Positions 1-8,319 of a stretch of DNA of 64,000 nucleotides are shown piece after piece. Under the pieces are notes generated by a model, which saw nothing but the letters and a program-made list of their open reading frames with translations, was not told the DNA's origin and ran no database searches. The translations under genes and the position numbers were made by a program. Source of the stretch: Rhodanobacter sp. B05 (GTDB lineage: Bacteria; Pseudomonadota; Gammaproteobacteria; Xanthomonadales; Rhodanobacteraceae); NCBI RefSeq assembly GCF_002001085.1, contig NZ_MUNU01000017.1, positions 124,001 through 188,000 of the forward strand, written 5' to 3'. Every line of letters starts with the position of its first letter. The stretch's first letter is position 1.

Positions 1-34
1 GGACCGGTTTGCCGCTTGGTCGATATCCGCCGGC

Positions 35-364
35 TCAACCCGGGGGTGCGGTCAATTCACGGGCGTTGAGGTAACCATCGTGATTGCGGTCGAGCCGGTG
101 GAACTGGCGGCGCAGGTTGTCCTGAAAGGCTTTCAGCGTGATCGGCCGCCCGCGACCGCCCGGCAGTTCGCTGGTTTCCAGCACGCCATCGTGGTTGGTA
201 TCCATGCGCTCGAAGCCCCGGCTCATGTAGGCCACGTATTCGGCTTCGCTGACCTTGCCGTCGCCGTTGCTGTCGAATTGCCGCAGGTAATCGGCGCGCG
301 AGTCCTGCGCGAGCGCTGCCAGCGGCAACAACAGTGCCGCGACGACGAGCAGATGGCGGATCAA
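35..364 (-). CDS. Secreted EF-hand calcium-binding protein
   Basis: This is a 109-residue protein with an N-terminal signal peptide (hydrophobic residues about 4-19, cleavage near ALA-Q). Three canonical EF-hand loops follow, at residues 31-42 ([12 protein letters not shown]), 55-66 ([12 protein letters not shown]) and 92-103 ([12 protein letters not shown]), each with acidic residues at positions 1, 3, 5 and 12 or acceptable substitutes. It probably binds calcium in the periplasm; its partner is unknown. No ATG gives this frame a signal peptide. The start chosen is the TTG that overlaps the folE stop codon (TTGA), which implies translational coupling. The odd number of EF-hands may mean that it dimerises or that one hand is unpaired. 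Confidence 0.8.
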   Translation of the reverse strand: MIRHLLVVAALLLPLAALAQDSRADYLRQFDSNGDGKVSEAEYVAYMSRGFERMDTNHDGVLETSELPGGRGRPITLKAFQDNLRRQFHRLDRNHDGYLNARELTAPPG

Positions 365-954
365 CGATGGCCGCCGTGGATGCCGATGAACTGCAGGAAC
401 TCGGCGCGGGTGCGCGCGTCGTCGCGGAAGGCACCGAGCATCTGGCTGGTCACCATCGACACGCCGCGCTTGTGCACGCCGCGGGTGGTCATGCACTCGT
501 GGCTGGCGTCGATCACCACCGCCACGCCGGCCGGGTCCAGGGTGTCCTGGATGCACTGGGCGATTTCCGCGGTGAGCTTTTCCTGCACCTGGAAGCGGCG
601 CGCGAAACCGTCCACCACGCGGGCCAGCTTGCTGATCCCGACCACCCGGTTGGTCGGCATGTAACCGACGTGGGCGCGGCCGATGATCGGCGCCATGTGG
701 TGCTCGCAATGGCTCTCGAACTCGATGTCGCGCAACACCACCATCTCGTCGTAGCCGGCGACTTCCTTGAAGGTGCGGCGCAGGTAGTCGGCCGGATCGG
801 ACTCGTAGCCGGAGAACCAGTCGCGGTACGCCTTGACCACGCGCTTGGGCGTGTCGAGCAGGCCTTCGCGCGCGGGATCTTCGCCGGCCCAGCGGAGCAA
901 GGTGCGCACGGCGTCCTCGGCCTGTTGCTGGGTGACGTCGCGCTGGTCGCTCAT
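361..954 (-). CDS. folE: GTP cyclohydrolase I
   Basis: This 197-residue enzyme converts GTP to 7,8-dihydroneopterin triphosphate, the first step of folate and pterin synthesis. The zinc ligands are visible: Cys83 and His86 in the motif SHCEHH, and Cys154 in SHECMT. Their spacing of 3 and 71 residues matches E. coli Cys110/His113/Cys181. The substrate-binding stretch GRAHVGYMP follows the first motif. The ATG at 954 has an AAGGA upstream and gives the usual bacterial N-terminus; an in-frame ATG 48 bases upstream would add an unrelated leader. The stop overlaps the start of the EF-hand gene by four bases, so the two are probably one transcript. Confidence 0.95.
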   Translation of the reverse strand: MSDQRDVTQQQAEDAVRTLLRWAGEDPAREGLLDTPKRVVKAYRDWFSGYESDPADYLRRTFKEVAGYDEMVVLRDIEFESHCEHHMAPIIGRAHVGYMPTNRVVGISKLARVVDGFARRFQVQEKLTAEIAQCIQDTLDPAGVAVVIDASHECMTTRGVHKRGVSMVTSQMLGAFRDDARTRAEFLQFIGIHGGHR

Positions 955-1020
955 GGAGATTCCTTCGGTTCTGCGGATTCCCCAGTTTAGCGAATGCGTC
1001 AAGCAAGAGTGCGTCGGCGC

Positions 1021-1851
1021 TCAGGGATCGGGTACGAAGTGGTCATGGAACGGTTGCGGTGCGGCCGGGCGCCGTTGCTGCACTATCCCCCGGGCGAGCA
1101 AGTGGTCCCAAGTGTCGTAGTACAGCGTGATCACTTCGTCAGGGGCGCTGGAGGCGCGCTCAAAGTCGACATAGGTGATGGAGGACTCTTCGCGCTGGCC
1201 GTGGCCGGTACCGAGCGGACCGCCAGCCGGGGCTTTGGCCATCGCTGCCCCGTTCATTGAGGCCTGAGTCTGCGGTACAGCCATGGAACCCGCGGTCGGG
1301 CGGTCGATGGATTCCTCGGCCGGTGCTGGCACGGATCCGGACGTGTACGCATCCTGGGATGCCGCATCGGCCACAGGCGCCGGAATCACGGGCTGGATGT
1401 AGGCGCGGTGGCGGCGGAACACCGCCACCCCGATCACGCCGACATTGTCGGGGCGTCCGGTACGCACCGCGTAGCTCTGCGCGAAATCCGCGAAGACGAA
1501 ATCGGCAACCTGCGACGTGCTCTTGCGCCAGCCGAGCACGTCGGCGTCGGCGTACGGATCGAGTACATAGCCGGTCTGCGACCAGTCCGCGGTGTCGCCG
1601 GAGATCACATTCACCGCATCGACCGAGAGCACCGCCATCACGTCGGCACCGGCACGATTACGCAGGCCGATCTGGTAAAGATGCCCCGGCTCACCGGCGA
1701 TGTAGTAGCGGCCGTCGTGCCGGTAGACCGGCAGGGTCCGCTGGCTGGTGCGGTCGTATACATTCAGATCGACCAGCCGGCCCACCGCGGAGACTGAAGC
1801 GGCATGGGCCGCGCCCGCCGCGAAGGCCAGGGCAAGCAACAGGGTTTTCAT
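1021..1851 (-). CDS. Secreted protein of unknown function
   Basis: The product is 276 residues. It has a clear signal peptide (MKTLLLALAFAAGAAHA, cleavage about residue 17-18), so it is exported. The middle (residues about 20-155) looks like a folded beta-rich domain with many aromatic and charged residues. Residues about 155-230 are rich in Pro, Ala and Ser and probably disordered, and a short charged tail follows. I recognise no catalytic motif and no named family. It stands alone between folE and rmuC, both on the same strand; the 66-base gap to folE holds no obvious terminator. An envelope or periplasmic role is the most that can be said. Confidence 0.7.
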   Translation of the reverse strand: MKTLLLALAFAAGAAHAASVSAVGRLVDLNVYDRTSQRTLPVYRHDGRYYIAGEPGHLYQIGLRNRAGADVMAVLSVDAVNVISGDTADWSQTGYVLDPYADADVLGWRKSTSQVADFVFADFAQSYAVRTGRPDNVGVIGVAVFRRHRAYIQPVIPAPVADAASQDAYTSGSVPAPAEESIDRPTAGSMAVPQTQASMNGAAMAKAPAGGPLGTGHGQREESSITYVDFERASSAPDEVITLYYDTWDHLLARGIVQQRRPAAPQPFHDHFVPDP

Positions 1852-1928
1852 CAGGCGGCTCCGGCATGCATCGCGGATCGATGCATGGGATGTAACGTCG
1901 CGCCGCTGCCGATGGGGTTAACCCAGGC

Positions 1929-3374
1929 TCAGATCTCGATGTCGTCCTCGCCGCCTTCATCCAGCTCCGGCACATCGCCCAACAACTGCTGGGTGACCTC
2001 GCCGGAGAGGGTCTCGACCCCGCGCAGCTTGCGTTCGATCGCGCGGGTGCGCTGGCCGGCGCTGTCGATGCTGTTGCGCGCGGCGTCGAGTTGCTTGCGG
2101 GTCTTTTCCAGTACCACGCCGAACTTGCCGAATTCGTTCTTCACCGCGCCGAGCAGCGCCCATACCTCACTGCTGCGCTTGGCGATCGCCAGCGTACGGA
2201 AACCCATCTGGAGGCTGTTGAGCAGGGCGCTCAGCGTGGTCGGGCCGGCCACGGTGACCCGGTGTTCGCGCTGCAGCAGTTCAAACAGTCCCGGGCGGCG
2301 GATCACCTCGGCGAACAGGCCCTCGGTGGGCAGGAACAGCACGGCGAAATCGGTGGTATGCGGCGGTGCGATGTATTTGCTCTTGATCCGCTTGGCCTCT
2401 TCGCGGACACGGAGTTCCAGCGCGCGGCCGGCGATGCCGGCGGCCTCGATATCGGCGTTCTCCTGCGCTTCGAGCAGACGCTGGTAATCCTCCATCGGAA
2501 ACTTCGCGTCTATCGGCAGCAGGATGTGTTCGCCTTCGCCCTGGCCGGGCATGCGGATCGCGAACTCGACGCGTTCATTGCTGCCGGGCACGGTAATCAC
2601 GTTGGACTCGTACTGTTCGGCGGTGAGCATCTGTTCAAGCAGTGCGCCCAGTTGTACTTCGCCGAGGATGCCGCGGCTTTTCACGTTGGTCAGCACGCGC
2701 TTAAGGTCGCCCACGCCGATCGCCAGGTTCTGCATTTCGCCGAGGCCACGCTGCACTGCTTCGAGACGATCCGAGACCAGCTTGAACGACTGGCCCAGCC
2801 GGGTTTCCAGGGTGCTCTGCAGCTTCTCGTCGACGGTGGCGCGCATCTGTTCGAGCTTGTCAGCGTTGTCCTTCTGGATCGCGCCGAGCTTGGCCTCCAG
2901 CGTGGCGCGCACCTCGCCCATGCGTTTCTCGTGCTCGGCGCTGAGTGCGGCGAAGCGCTGTTGCTGCTGTTCGCCGAACTGGTTGAGCGCGAGCGTGGTT
3001 TCCGCGCGGCTCTTGCGGGCGTCTTCGGTGAGTTGTTGCGCCAGCGTCTGCAGACCCTGGCTGGTGCCGTCGGTGAGCGCGGCAAGGCGCTGGCCGAAGC
3101 CGTCGATGCGCTCGGCCTGTTGTTGCGAGGTGCCGACGAGCTGTTCGCCGAGATGGCCGCGGAAACGGTCGAAGCCCTGCTGCAGCTCCTCGCGGCCGGC
3201 GCGCTGCTCCTCGCGCAGGGTGCGTTCGACGCGGGCGCTGTCGTCCTTCAGCGCGTCCAGTTTCGCATGCAGGCCGGGGTCGCCGCGGCCGCGCAGCAGC
3301 ATGGCCAGCTGCAACAACAGCACCAGCACGGCGAGGACGACGAGGACAATCAGCAGGGTTTCGTTGAGCGGCAT
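1929..3374 (-). CDS. rmuC: DNA recombination protein RmuC
   Basis: This 481-residue protein has the RmuC layout. An N-terminal membrane helix (residues about 5-27, rich in Leu and Val) leads into a long Gln/Glu/Arg-rich coiled coil (about 30-215). The conserved RmuC nuclease-like domain follows (about 225-420), with stretches such as GILGEVQLGALLEQML and PIDAKFPMEDYQRLL. The Asp in PIDAKF and the neighbouring Glu/Lys resemble the PD-(D/E)xK fold proposed for this family. In E. coli, rmuC mutation raises the rate of inversion at short inverted repeats. The tail is strongly acidic. It is a single gene, divergent from the oxidoreductase that starts at 3500. Confidence 0.93.
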   Translation of the reverse strand: MPLNETLLIVLVVLAVLVLLLQLAMLLRGRGDPGLHAKLDALKDDSARVERTLREEQRAGREELQQGFDRFRGHLGEQLVGTSQQQAERIDGFGQRLAALTDGTSQGLQTLAQQLTEDARKSRAETTLALNQFGEQQQQRFAALSAEHEKRMGEVRATLEAKLGAIQKDNADKLEQMRATVDEKLQSTLETRLGQSFKLVSDRLEAVQRGLGEMQNLAIGVGDLKRVLTNVKSRGILGEVQLGALLEQMLTAEQYESNVITVPGSNERVEFAIRMPGQGEGEHILLPIDAKFPMEDYQRLLEAQENADIEAAGIAGRALELRVREEAKRIKSKYIAPPHTTDFAVLFLPTEGLFAEVIRRPGLFELLQREHRVTVAGPTTLSALLNSLQMGFRTLAIAKRSSEVWALLGAVKNEFGKFGVVLEKTRKQLDAARNSIDSAGQRTRAIERKLRGVETLSGEVTQQLLGDVPELDEGGEDDIEI

Positions 3375-3499
3375 GGAACGTTTCCCGTGGTCGATGCATC
3401 CAGTGTACGTCGAGCCGTCTCATCGGCTGCACCCGGATTTCACGTCGCCGCCGCCAAGGCGGTGCATCATGGGCCAATTCGTCGGCCTGGGAGTGCGTC

Positions 3500-4693
3500 A
3501 TGGAACATGTTCACGATTACCTGATCATCGGCGCCGGGATGGCTGCCGATGCGGCCGCCAAGGCGATCCGCGAGGTCGATGCCGGCGCGAATGTCGGCAT
3601 GGTGGGCGACGAGGCGCAGCCGCCGTATCAGCGGCCGCCGCTGTCGAAGGCGTTGTGGAAGGGCGGCAAGTCGGTGGCCGACATCGACCTGGCCACCGCG
3701 GCGAGCGGTGCGCAACTGCATCCCGGCCGGCGCATCGAGTCGCTGGATCGCGTCGCGCACGTGGCGCGCGACGATCACGGCGACACGTATCGCTACCGCC
3801 GCCTGCTGCTGGCTACCGGGGCGACGCCACGGCGGCTGCAGTTCGACGGCGGCGAGCGGCTGATCCATTTCCGCACGCTGGACGACTACCAGGCGCTGCG
3901 CCGGTATGTCAAGCCCGGGGCGTATATCGCCGTGATCGGCGGCGGCTTCATCGGCAGCGAGCTGGCCGCGTCGTTGAGCGGCGCGGGCTGCAAGGTGACG
4001 ATGCTGTTTCCCGGCCCGGCGATCGGAGCCGGGCGCTATCCGGAAGGCCTCACCGGTTATCTCGACAGCTATTACCGCGAGCACGGCGTGGATGTGCGCA
4101 GCGGCATCACGGTGACCGGCGGCAGCGCGACCGACGGCGGCGTGGAGCTGACCCTGTCCGATGGCGAGGTATTGCGGGTGGAGGTGGTGGTGGCCGGTCT
4201 CGGCGTCACGCCGAATACAGCGCTGGCCGAGCAGGCCGGGCTCACCGTCGACAACGGCATCGTGGTGGATGCGCAATTGCGCAGCAGCGATGCGGACATC
4301 TGGGCCGCCGGCGACGTGGCGAATTTCCACAGCGCGGCGCTGGATCGGCGCATGCGCGTGGAGCACGAAGACGCTGCGGTCGGCATGGGCCGGCTCGCCG
4401 GTCGCGTGATGGCCGGCGTCAATGAGCAGTACACCACGCTGCCGTTCTTCTATTCCGACCTGTTCGACCTCGGCTACGAGGCGGTCGGCCTGCTCGATAC
4501 GCGGCTGCAGGTGGTCGAGGACTGGCGTGAGCCGTACCGCGAAGGCGTGGTGTATTACCTCGACGGCGGTCGCGTGCACGGCGTGCTGCTGTGGAATACG
4601 TGGGACCAGGTTGACGCCGCGCGCGCGCTGATCGCCGAGCGCGGCCCGTTCGACGCTGCCTCGCTGCGCGGACGGCTGCCGCGCAGCACCTGA
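3500..4693 (+). CDS. NAD(P)/FAD-dependent oxidoreductase, AIF/ferredoxin-reductase-like
   Basis: This 397-residue flavoprotein has two dinucleotide-binding folds. The FAD fold is at the N-terminus (IIGAGMAADAAAKAI, residues about 9-23). The NAD(P)H fold is in the middle (IAVIGGGFIGSELAAS, about 143-158). The C-terminal FAD signature is DIWAAGDVANF (about 265-275). The PYQRPPLSK stretch near residue 40 is typical of rubredoxin and ferredoxin reductases and of AIF-like proteins. It presumably passes electrons from NAD(P)H to a small iron-sulfur protein or quinone, but no ferredoxin gene lies beside it, so the acceptor is unknown. It is monocistronic, and a palindromic repeat follows its stop. 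Confidence 0.85.
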   Translation: MEHVHDYLIIGAGMAADAAAKAIREVDAGANVGMVGDEAQPPYQRPPLSKALWKGGKSVADIDLATAASGAQLHPGRRIESLDRVAHVARDDHGDTYRYRRLLLATGATPRRLQFDGGERLIHFRTLDDYQALRRYVKPGAYIAVIGGGFIGSELAASLSGAGCKVTMLFPGPAIGAGRYPEGLTGYLDSYYREHGVDVRSGITVTGGSATDGGVELTLSDGEVLRVEVVVAGLGVTPNTALAEQAGLTVDNGIVVDAQLRSSDADIWAAGDVANFHSAALDRRMRVEHEDAAVGMGRLAGRVMAGVNEQYTTLPFFYSDLFDLGYEAVGLLDTRLQVVEDWREPYREGVVYYLDGGRVHGVLLWNTWDQVDAARALIAERGPFDAASLRGRLPRST

Positions 4694-4709
4694 CCGCAGA
4701 TGTGCACGC

Positions 4710-4795
4710 GTAGGAGCCCGCTCGCGGGCGATGCTCTTGTGTCGGGATTCGGGATTCGGGATTCGTAACGGCATCGCCCGCGAGCGGGCTCCTAC
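4710..4795. repeat. REP-type palindromic element, copy 1
   Basis: Two perfect inverted arms of 25 bases (4710-4734 and 4771-4795) begin gtaggagcccgctcgcgggc and end in the complement. Each arm is itself partly palindromic (cccgctcgcggg). The 36-base loop holds three tandem copies of the heptamer gggattc. A second copy of the same arms is at 9378-9455. The structure is like a REPIN (paired REP sequences), lying between convergent genes. Such elements are normally mobilised by a RAYT transposase encoded elsewhere; none is visible in this window. Confidence 0.85.
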
Positions 4796-4810
4796 GAAAA
4801 CGAGGCAGTC

Positions 4811-5983
4811 TCAATCCACCCGGCAGAACACCGCCTTCAGGTAGCGTCCTTCCGGCACGTCGGTGCGGAACGGGTGGTCGGCACCAGCACCGCGCACTTC
4901 CAATACCTGGATCTCGCGGCCGGCGTTGAGTGCCACCCGACGCAGCATTTCCAGGAACTCGCTTTCGCCGACCAGACCGGTGCACGAGCAGGTCAGCAGC
5001 AGGCCGCCGGGCGGGATGATGTCCAGCGCCATGCGGTTCATCGCGAAGTATTTCTTCAGCGCGTCCATCACCTTGCTGCGGTCGCGGGTGAGCTTGGCCG
5101 GGTCGAGGATCACCGCGTCGTAGCGCTCGCCGCGCGCCACCGCGGCACGCACCCAGTCGAAGATGTCGGACTGCTCGAACGTCACTGCGACATTGTTCGC
5201 AGCGGCATTCGCGCGGGCGACGTCGAGAATGCCCGCGTCCAGATCCACGCCGACCGCCTCGCGCGCACCGGCCGCCATCGCGTGCACGGCGAAACCGCCG
5301 GCGTTGCAGCACAGGTCGAGTACGCGGCGGCCCTTCGCCAGTTCGGCGAAGCGCTTGCGGTTGTCGCGCTGGTCGGCGAAGAAACCGGTCTTGTGGCCGG
5401 AGCCCGGCGCGGCGTGGAAGCGCAGGCCGTGCTCGTGTACTTCGAACGCAGCAGGCACGTCGGGGCTGCGGACGTCGAACGACTCCTGCTTCTGCACGTG
5501 CGATTCGGCGAACCAGTACAGCTGCGCGCCGGGGAAGTGGGTCAGCAGGGCGGCATGGATTGCCTCGCGAAAACGCCACATGCCGGCGGCGAAATATTCG
5601 ATCACGACGACGTTCGCGTAACGGTCGATGATCAGGCCGGACAGGTCGTCGCCCTCGCTGTGCACCACGCGCCAGGCGTCGCTGACCTGGTCGAGCTGCA
5701 GCCAGTCGCGGCGCAGCTGCACGGCGCGGGCGATCCGCGCGGCGATCCACTCGGCGTCGATGGCGGCTTCGGGATGCGTGTCGAGCAGGCGCAGCGCAAT
5801 GCGTGCATGACCGTTCCAGAACGCGCGGCCGACGAAGCGGCCTTTCGCGTCCTGCACCTCGACCACGCTGCCCGGCGGCAACTTCGATTCCGGCTTGTGG
5901 ACCTGCGCCGACCACACCCACGGATGGCCGGGGCTGCGGTCGGATTTCAGGCGGATGACGGGGAGGGCAACAGGATTATTCAT
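4811..5983 (-). CDS. rlmI: 23S rRNA m5C1962 methyltransferase, class I SAM-dependent
   Basis: The product is 390 residues. It has an N-terminal PUA-like domain (residues about 1-75, starting IRLKSDRSPGHPWVWSAQV), a linking EEHAD-like domain, and a C-terminal Rossmann methyltransferase domain. In the latter, VLDLCCNAGGFAVHA binds SAM and VILDPAKL and LLTCSCTG are the catalytic motifs. The Cys in TCSC is the expected nucleophile of the m5C family. The RlmI/YccW/Cc1969 family modifies 23S rRNA. The start is set at the ATG at 5983, which gives the family's usual N-terminus; longer readings upstream run through unrelated sequence. It is convergent with the oxidoreductase across a REP element. Confidence 0.9.
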   Translation of the reverse strand: MNNPVALPVIRLKSDRSPGHPWVWSAQVHKPESKLPPGSVVEVQDAKGRFVGRAFWNGHARIALRLLDTHPEAAIDAEWIAARIARAVQLRRDWLQLDQVSDAWRVVHSEGDDLSGLIIDRYANVVVIEYFAAGMWRFREAIHAALLTHFPGAQLYWFAESHVQKQESFDVRSPDVPAAFEVHEHGLRFHAAPGSGHKTGFFADQRDNRKRFAELAKGRRVLDLCCNAGGFAVHAMAAGAREAVGVDLDAGILDVARANAAANNVAVTFEQSDIFDWVRAAVARGERYDAVILDPAKLTRDRSKVMDALKKYFAMNRMALDIIPPGGLLLTCSCTGLVGESEFLEMLRRVALNAGREIQVLEVRGAGADHPFRTDVPEGRYLKAVFCRVD

Positions 5984-6051
5984 CCGCGCATGATAGCGGC
6001 TGACGCATTCATCCCGGTGGCGTGCGCCAGCTTGCGCGATTGTGCCGGGGG

Positions 6052-6489
6052 TCAGCGAAACCGGAGCGCCAGCCACGACAACAGCGCCAGCAGGTTGATG
6101 CCCAGCCGCGACACTACCGGGCCGGCCACCGCCAGGACGAAGCCCTGACTGCCGAGGCGCCAGTCGATGCCCAGCCGTGGCATGTTGTGCAGGGTGGCGA
6201 ACACATCGACGAAGGCGCCGCTGTGCAGCGCATAGCTGAACACCGGCGTGGCGATCAGCGGCACCTGCAGCAGTTGCGCCCACAGCGACATGCGGATGCC
6301 ACGGTCGCTGCCATCGATCAGCTGCACGCCGGCGGCCAGCACGAAGCCGAACAACGCCAGTCCGATCAGCGCGATCACGCTGTCGTGGGTCGAACCCAGC
6401 GGCAACAGGCGGCGCAGCATCGCGGCGACGCCATACAGGCCGCCGGCCACTTCGAGAATGCCGATCAGGCGGAACAGGATGGTACGCAT
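6052..6489 (-). CDS. Small integral membrane protein of unknown function
   Basis: The product is 145 residues and very hydrophobic, with about four predicted membrane spans (residues roughly 5-30, 38-60, 70-90 and 112-142). The loops carry few charges and there is no catalytic or transporter motif that I recognise. A tandem of Arg residues near 26 (LRRLL) gives a positive-inside pattern. It sits between rlmI and srkA on the same strand, with 68 bases separating it from the rlmI start, so it could be cotranscribed with either. No function can be assigned. Confidence 0.6.
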   Translation of the reverse strand: MRTILFRLIGILEVAGGLYGVAAMLRRLLPLGSTHDSVIALIGLALFGFVLAAGVQLIDGSDRGIRMSLWAQLLQVPLIATPVFSYALHSGAFVDVFATLHNMPRLGIDWRLGSQGFVLAVAGPVVSRLGINLLALLSWLALRFR

Positions 6490-6570
6490 GCAGGACTCCG
6501 GAGATTGGGCGCGATTGTAGTGGGCGCGGGTTCGGTTTTTACTGATTTGCCTTCGGGGTACGCGGATGCG

Positions 6571-7530
6571 CTATTCCAGCTCGTCGGACAGTTCGTGCAG
6601 ATCGGCCACGTGCTGCTCCCACCAGCGCGACTCGGCCGCAAACGGAAAGGCGGCGGGGAAGGCCGGGTCGTGCCAGCGCGCGGCGATCCAGCCGGCGTAA
6701 TGCAGCTGGCGCATGGCGCGGAGAACCGGGATCAGCGCCAATTCACCGTCGTCGAAGTCGCGGAATTGCCGGTAGCCCTCGAGCAGGGCATCCAGCGCGC
6801 GCTCGTCATTGGCCAGCATCCACAGGTCCTGTACGGCCGGTCCGCTGCACGCGTCGTCCAGGTCGACGAAGTGCGGGCCGGCCTCGGTCCACAACACGTT
6901 GCCGGGGTGGCAGTCGCCGTGCAGGCGAAGTTGCCGCACCGGGCCGATCGCGGCAAGCCGTGCGTCGATGGCGCCACCCAGCCGTGTCGCGGCAGCGCGA
7001 TAGTTGGTGTGCAGCGACATCGGCAGCAGCGATGCATCAAGCACCGCACGCATCGGTTGCTCCACCATGGTCTCCCGATCGAGCCGGCCGCGATGGGCAA
7101 ACGGCGTCCGTGCGCCGACCACGTGCATGCGCGCGATCAGGCGGCCCAGCCATTGCAACTGGTCGCTTGCCTCCAGCTCCGGTGCGCGCCCACCGTGACG
7201 CGCGGTGAGTGCATAACGGAAGCCTTCGTGGTGCAGCAACGTGCGGCCTTCGAACGCCAGCGGCGCCACCACCGGCAGCTCCGCATCCGCCAGCTCCCGC
7301 GCGAAATGGTGTTCCTCGACGATGGCCGCGTCGGTCCAGCGTCCCGGACGGTAGAACTTCGCGATCACCGGCGTGGCCGGCTCCGGTTCAGAGCGTTCCA
7401 GGCCGACTTGCCAGACCCGATTCTCGTAGCTGTTCAGCGCCAGCAGGCGCCCATCCGGCCACAGCCCGCAGGCGCTGACCGCATCAAGCACCAGGTCGGG
7501 GGTGAGGTTGGCATAGGGCGTGTCGTTCAA
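6571..7530 (-). CDS. srkA: Stress response Ser/Thr kinase, SrkA/YihE family
   Basis: This 319-residue protein has the APH/choline-kinase-like fold of SrkA (E. coli YihE, about 328 residues). Lys58 in VIAKFYRPGRW should contact ATP. The catalytic loop is HGDCHPGN (residues 204-211) and the metal-binding Asp is in FVDLDDA (about 223). The E. coli protein counters stress-induced cell death through its kinase activity. The only start that keeps the N-terminal motif DLVLDAV is a TTG at 7530 overlapping the thioesterase stop as TTGA. The gene is therefore translationally coupled to the thioesterase. The dsbA gene often found next to srkA is absent here. Confidence 0.85.
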   Translation of the reverse strand: MNDTPYANLTPDLVLDAVSACGLWPDGRLLALNSYENRVWQVGLERSEPEPATPVIAKFYRPGRWTDAAIVEEHHFARELADAELPVVAPLAFEGRTLLHHEGFRYALTARHGGRAPELEASDQLQWLGRLIARMHVVGARTPFAHRGRLDRETMVEQPMRAVLDASLLPMSLHTNYRAAATRLGGAIDARLAAIGPVRQLRLHGDCHPGNVLWTEAGPHFVDLDDACSGPAVQDLWMLANDERALDALLEGYRQFRDFDDGELALIPVLRAMRQLHYAGWIAARWHDPAFPAAFPFAAESRWWEQHVADLHELSDELE

Positions 7531-7967
7531 CGCGGGCCCGCGACGCGCACGGGCACCACCGCCATGGTGATGCGGGAGATGCATACCAGTGCGCTGTTTT
7601 CGTCCTCGATGCGGATCTCCCACACTTGGGTGGTGCGGCCGATATGCAGCATCTTCGCGGTGCCGGTGACGGTGCCACTGCGCACACCGCGGATATGGTT
7701 CGCGTTGATATCCAGTCCGACCGCCAACTCCTTGTCCGGGTCGAGCGTCAGCATCGCCGCGGTGCTGCCCAGCGTCTCGGCCAGCACCACCGAGGCGCCG
7801 CCGTGCAGCAGCCCATAAGGCTGGTGAGTGCGATGGTCCACCGGCATGGTGCCTTGCAGCCAGTCGTCGCCGACCGCGGTGATGCGGATGCCCAGCGTCT
7901 CCATCATGGTATTGGCGCTCCAGCCATTGAGGCGGGCCAGGTCGGGATCCTGTTTCCAGATGCTCAT
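7527..7967 (-). CDS. Hotdog-fold acyl-CoA thioesterase, YdiI/PaaI-like
   Basis: This 146-residue single-domain hotdog protein contains the active-site helix motif HGGASVVLAETLGS. His55 and Glu64 match the positions used by E. coli YdiI (MenI) and EntH. YdiI hydrolyses 1,4-dihydroxy-2-naphthoyl-CoA and other aryl and acyl-CoAs. No menaquinone genes are nearby, so the physiological substrate is uncertain. An AGGAA lies seven bases before the ATG. The gene starts an operon with srkA. The region upstream, up to 8028, is short and followed by the large structured element at 8029-8316. Confidence 0.88.
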   Translation of the reverse strand: MSIWKQDPDLARLNGWSANTMMETLGIRITAVGDDWLQGTMPVDHRTHQPYGLLHGGASVVLAETLGSTAAMLTLDPDKELAVGLDINANHIRGVRSGTVTGTAKMLHIGRTTQVWEIRIEDENSALVCISRITMAVVPVRVAGPR

Positions 7968-8028
7968 CGTTGATTCCTGTGTGGCGAGCCCGCATTGTTG
8001 TCCGCTGCGATCGCAACGACAATGCTAT

Positions 8029-8316
8029 GGGGTGCCCTGCTTGATTCTGCGTAGGCGGCATGATGTCCAGAAGGCCCGCAGGGTGTGGTGCGCGGTGCAG
8101 CCAAGGCTGGTTGCCTTGGCAAGATGCGCGCCGCAGCCTGCGGGCCTTCTGGACATCACCCTGTCAATTAGAATCAAGTTGCAGGGCCGGCGCTGTCTGC
8201 CCGCAGCTCTTCGGCGCACCGCCTCGTCAGACGGCCAGTCTGTCTTCGCCGGTGCACCTGTGATCTGCGGGCAGGCAGCACCGGTGACGCCTATGCAGAA
8301 TCAAACAGGGCACCCC
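8029..8316. repeat. 288-bp multi-arm palindromic element
   Basis: Outer arms of 29 bases (8029-8057 and 8288-8316) pair with two mismatches, both compatible with G-U pairing. Inside lie two further large hairpins: 8061-8083 with 8136-8158 (22 of 23 paired) and 8187-8206 with 8265-8284 (18 of 20). Smaller stems sit at their tips, at 8101-8107/8113-8119 and 8228-8232/8238-8242. The joint (8159-8186) repeats the terminal sequence (agaatcaa...gcaggg), so the whole may be two adjacent copies of a smaller element. The folded form would be a cloverleaf-like junction. It fills the space between divergent genes and ends three bases before the GTG at 8320. No protein is supported inside it. Confidence 0.75.
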
Positions 8317-8319
8317 TAA

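Noticed and set aside
2524..4425. A 633-residue plus-strand frame
   Set aside because: It is Ser/Arg-rich antisense of rmuC running into an off-frame reading of the oxidoreductase; the real genes fill both parts.
8060..8319. Small proteins inside the structured element
   Set aside because: The frames read through hairpin arms and give low-complexity sequence; the palindromic structure explains the sequence better.
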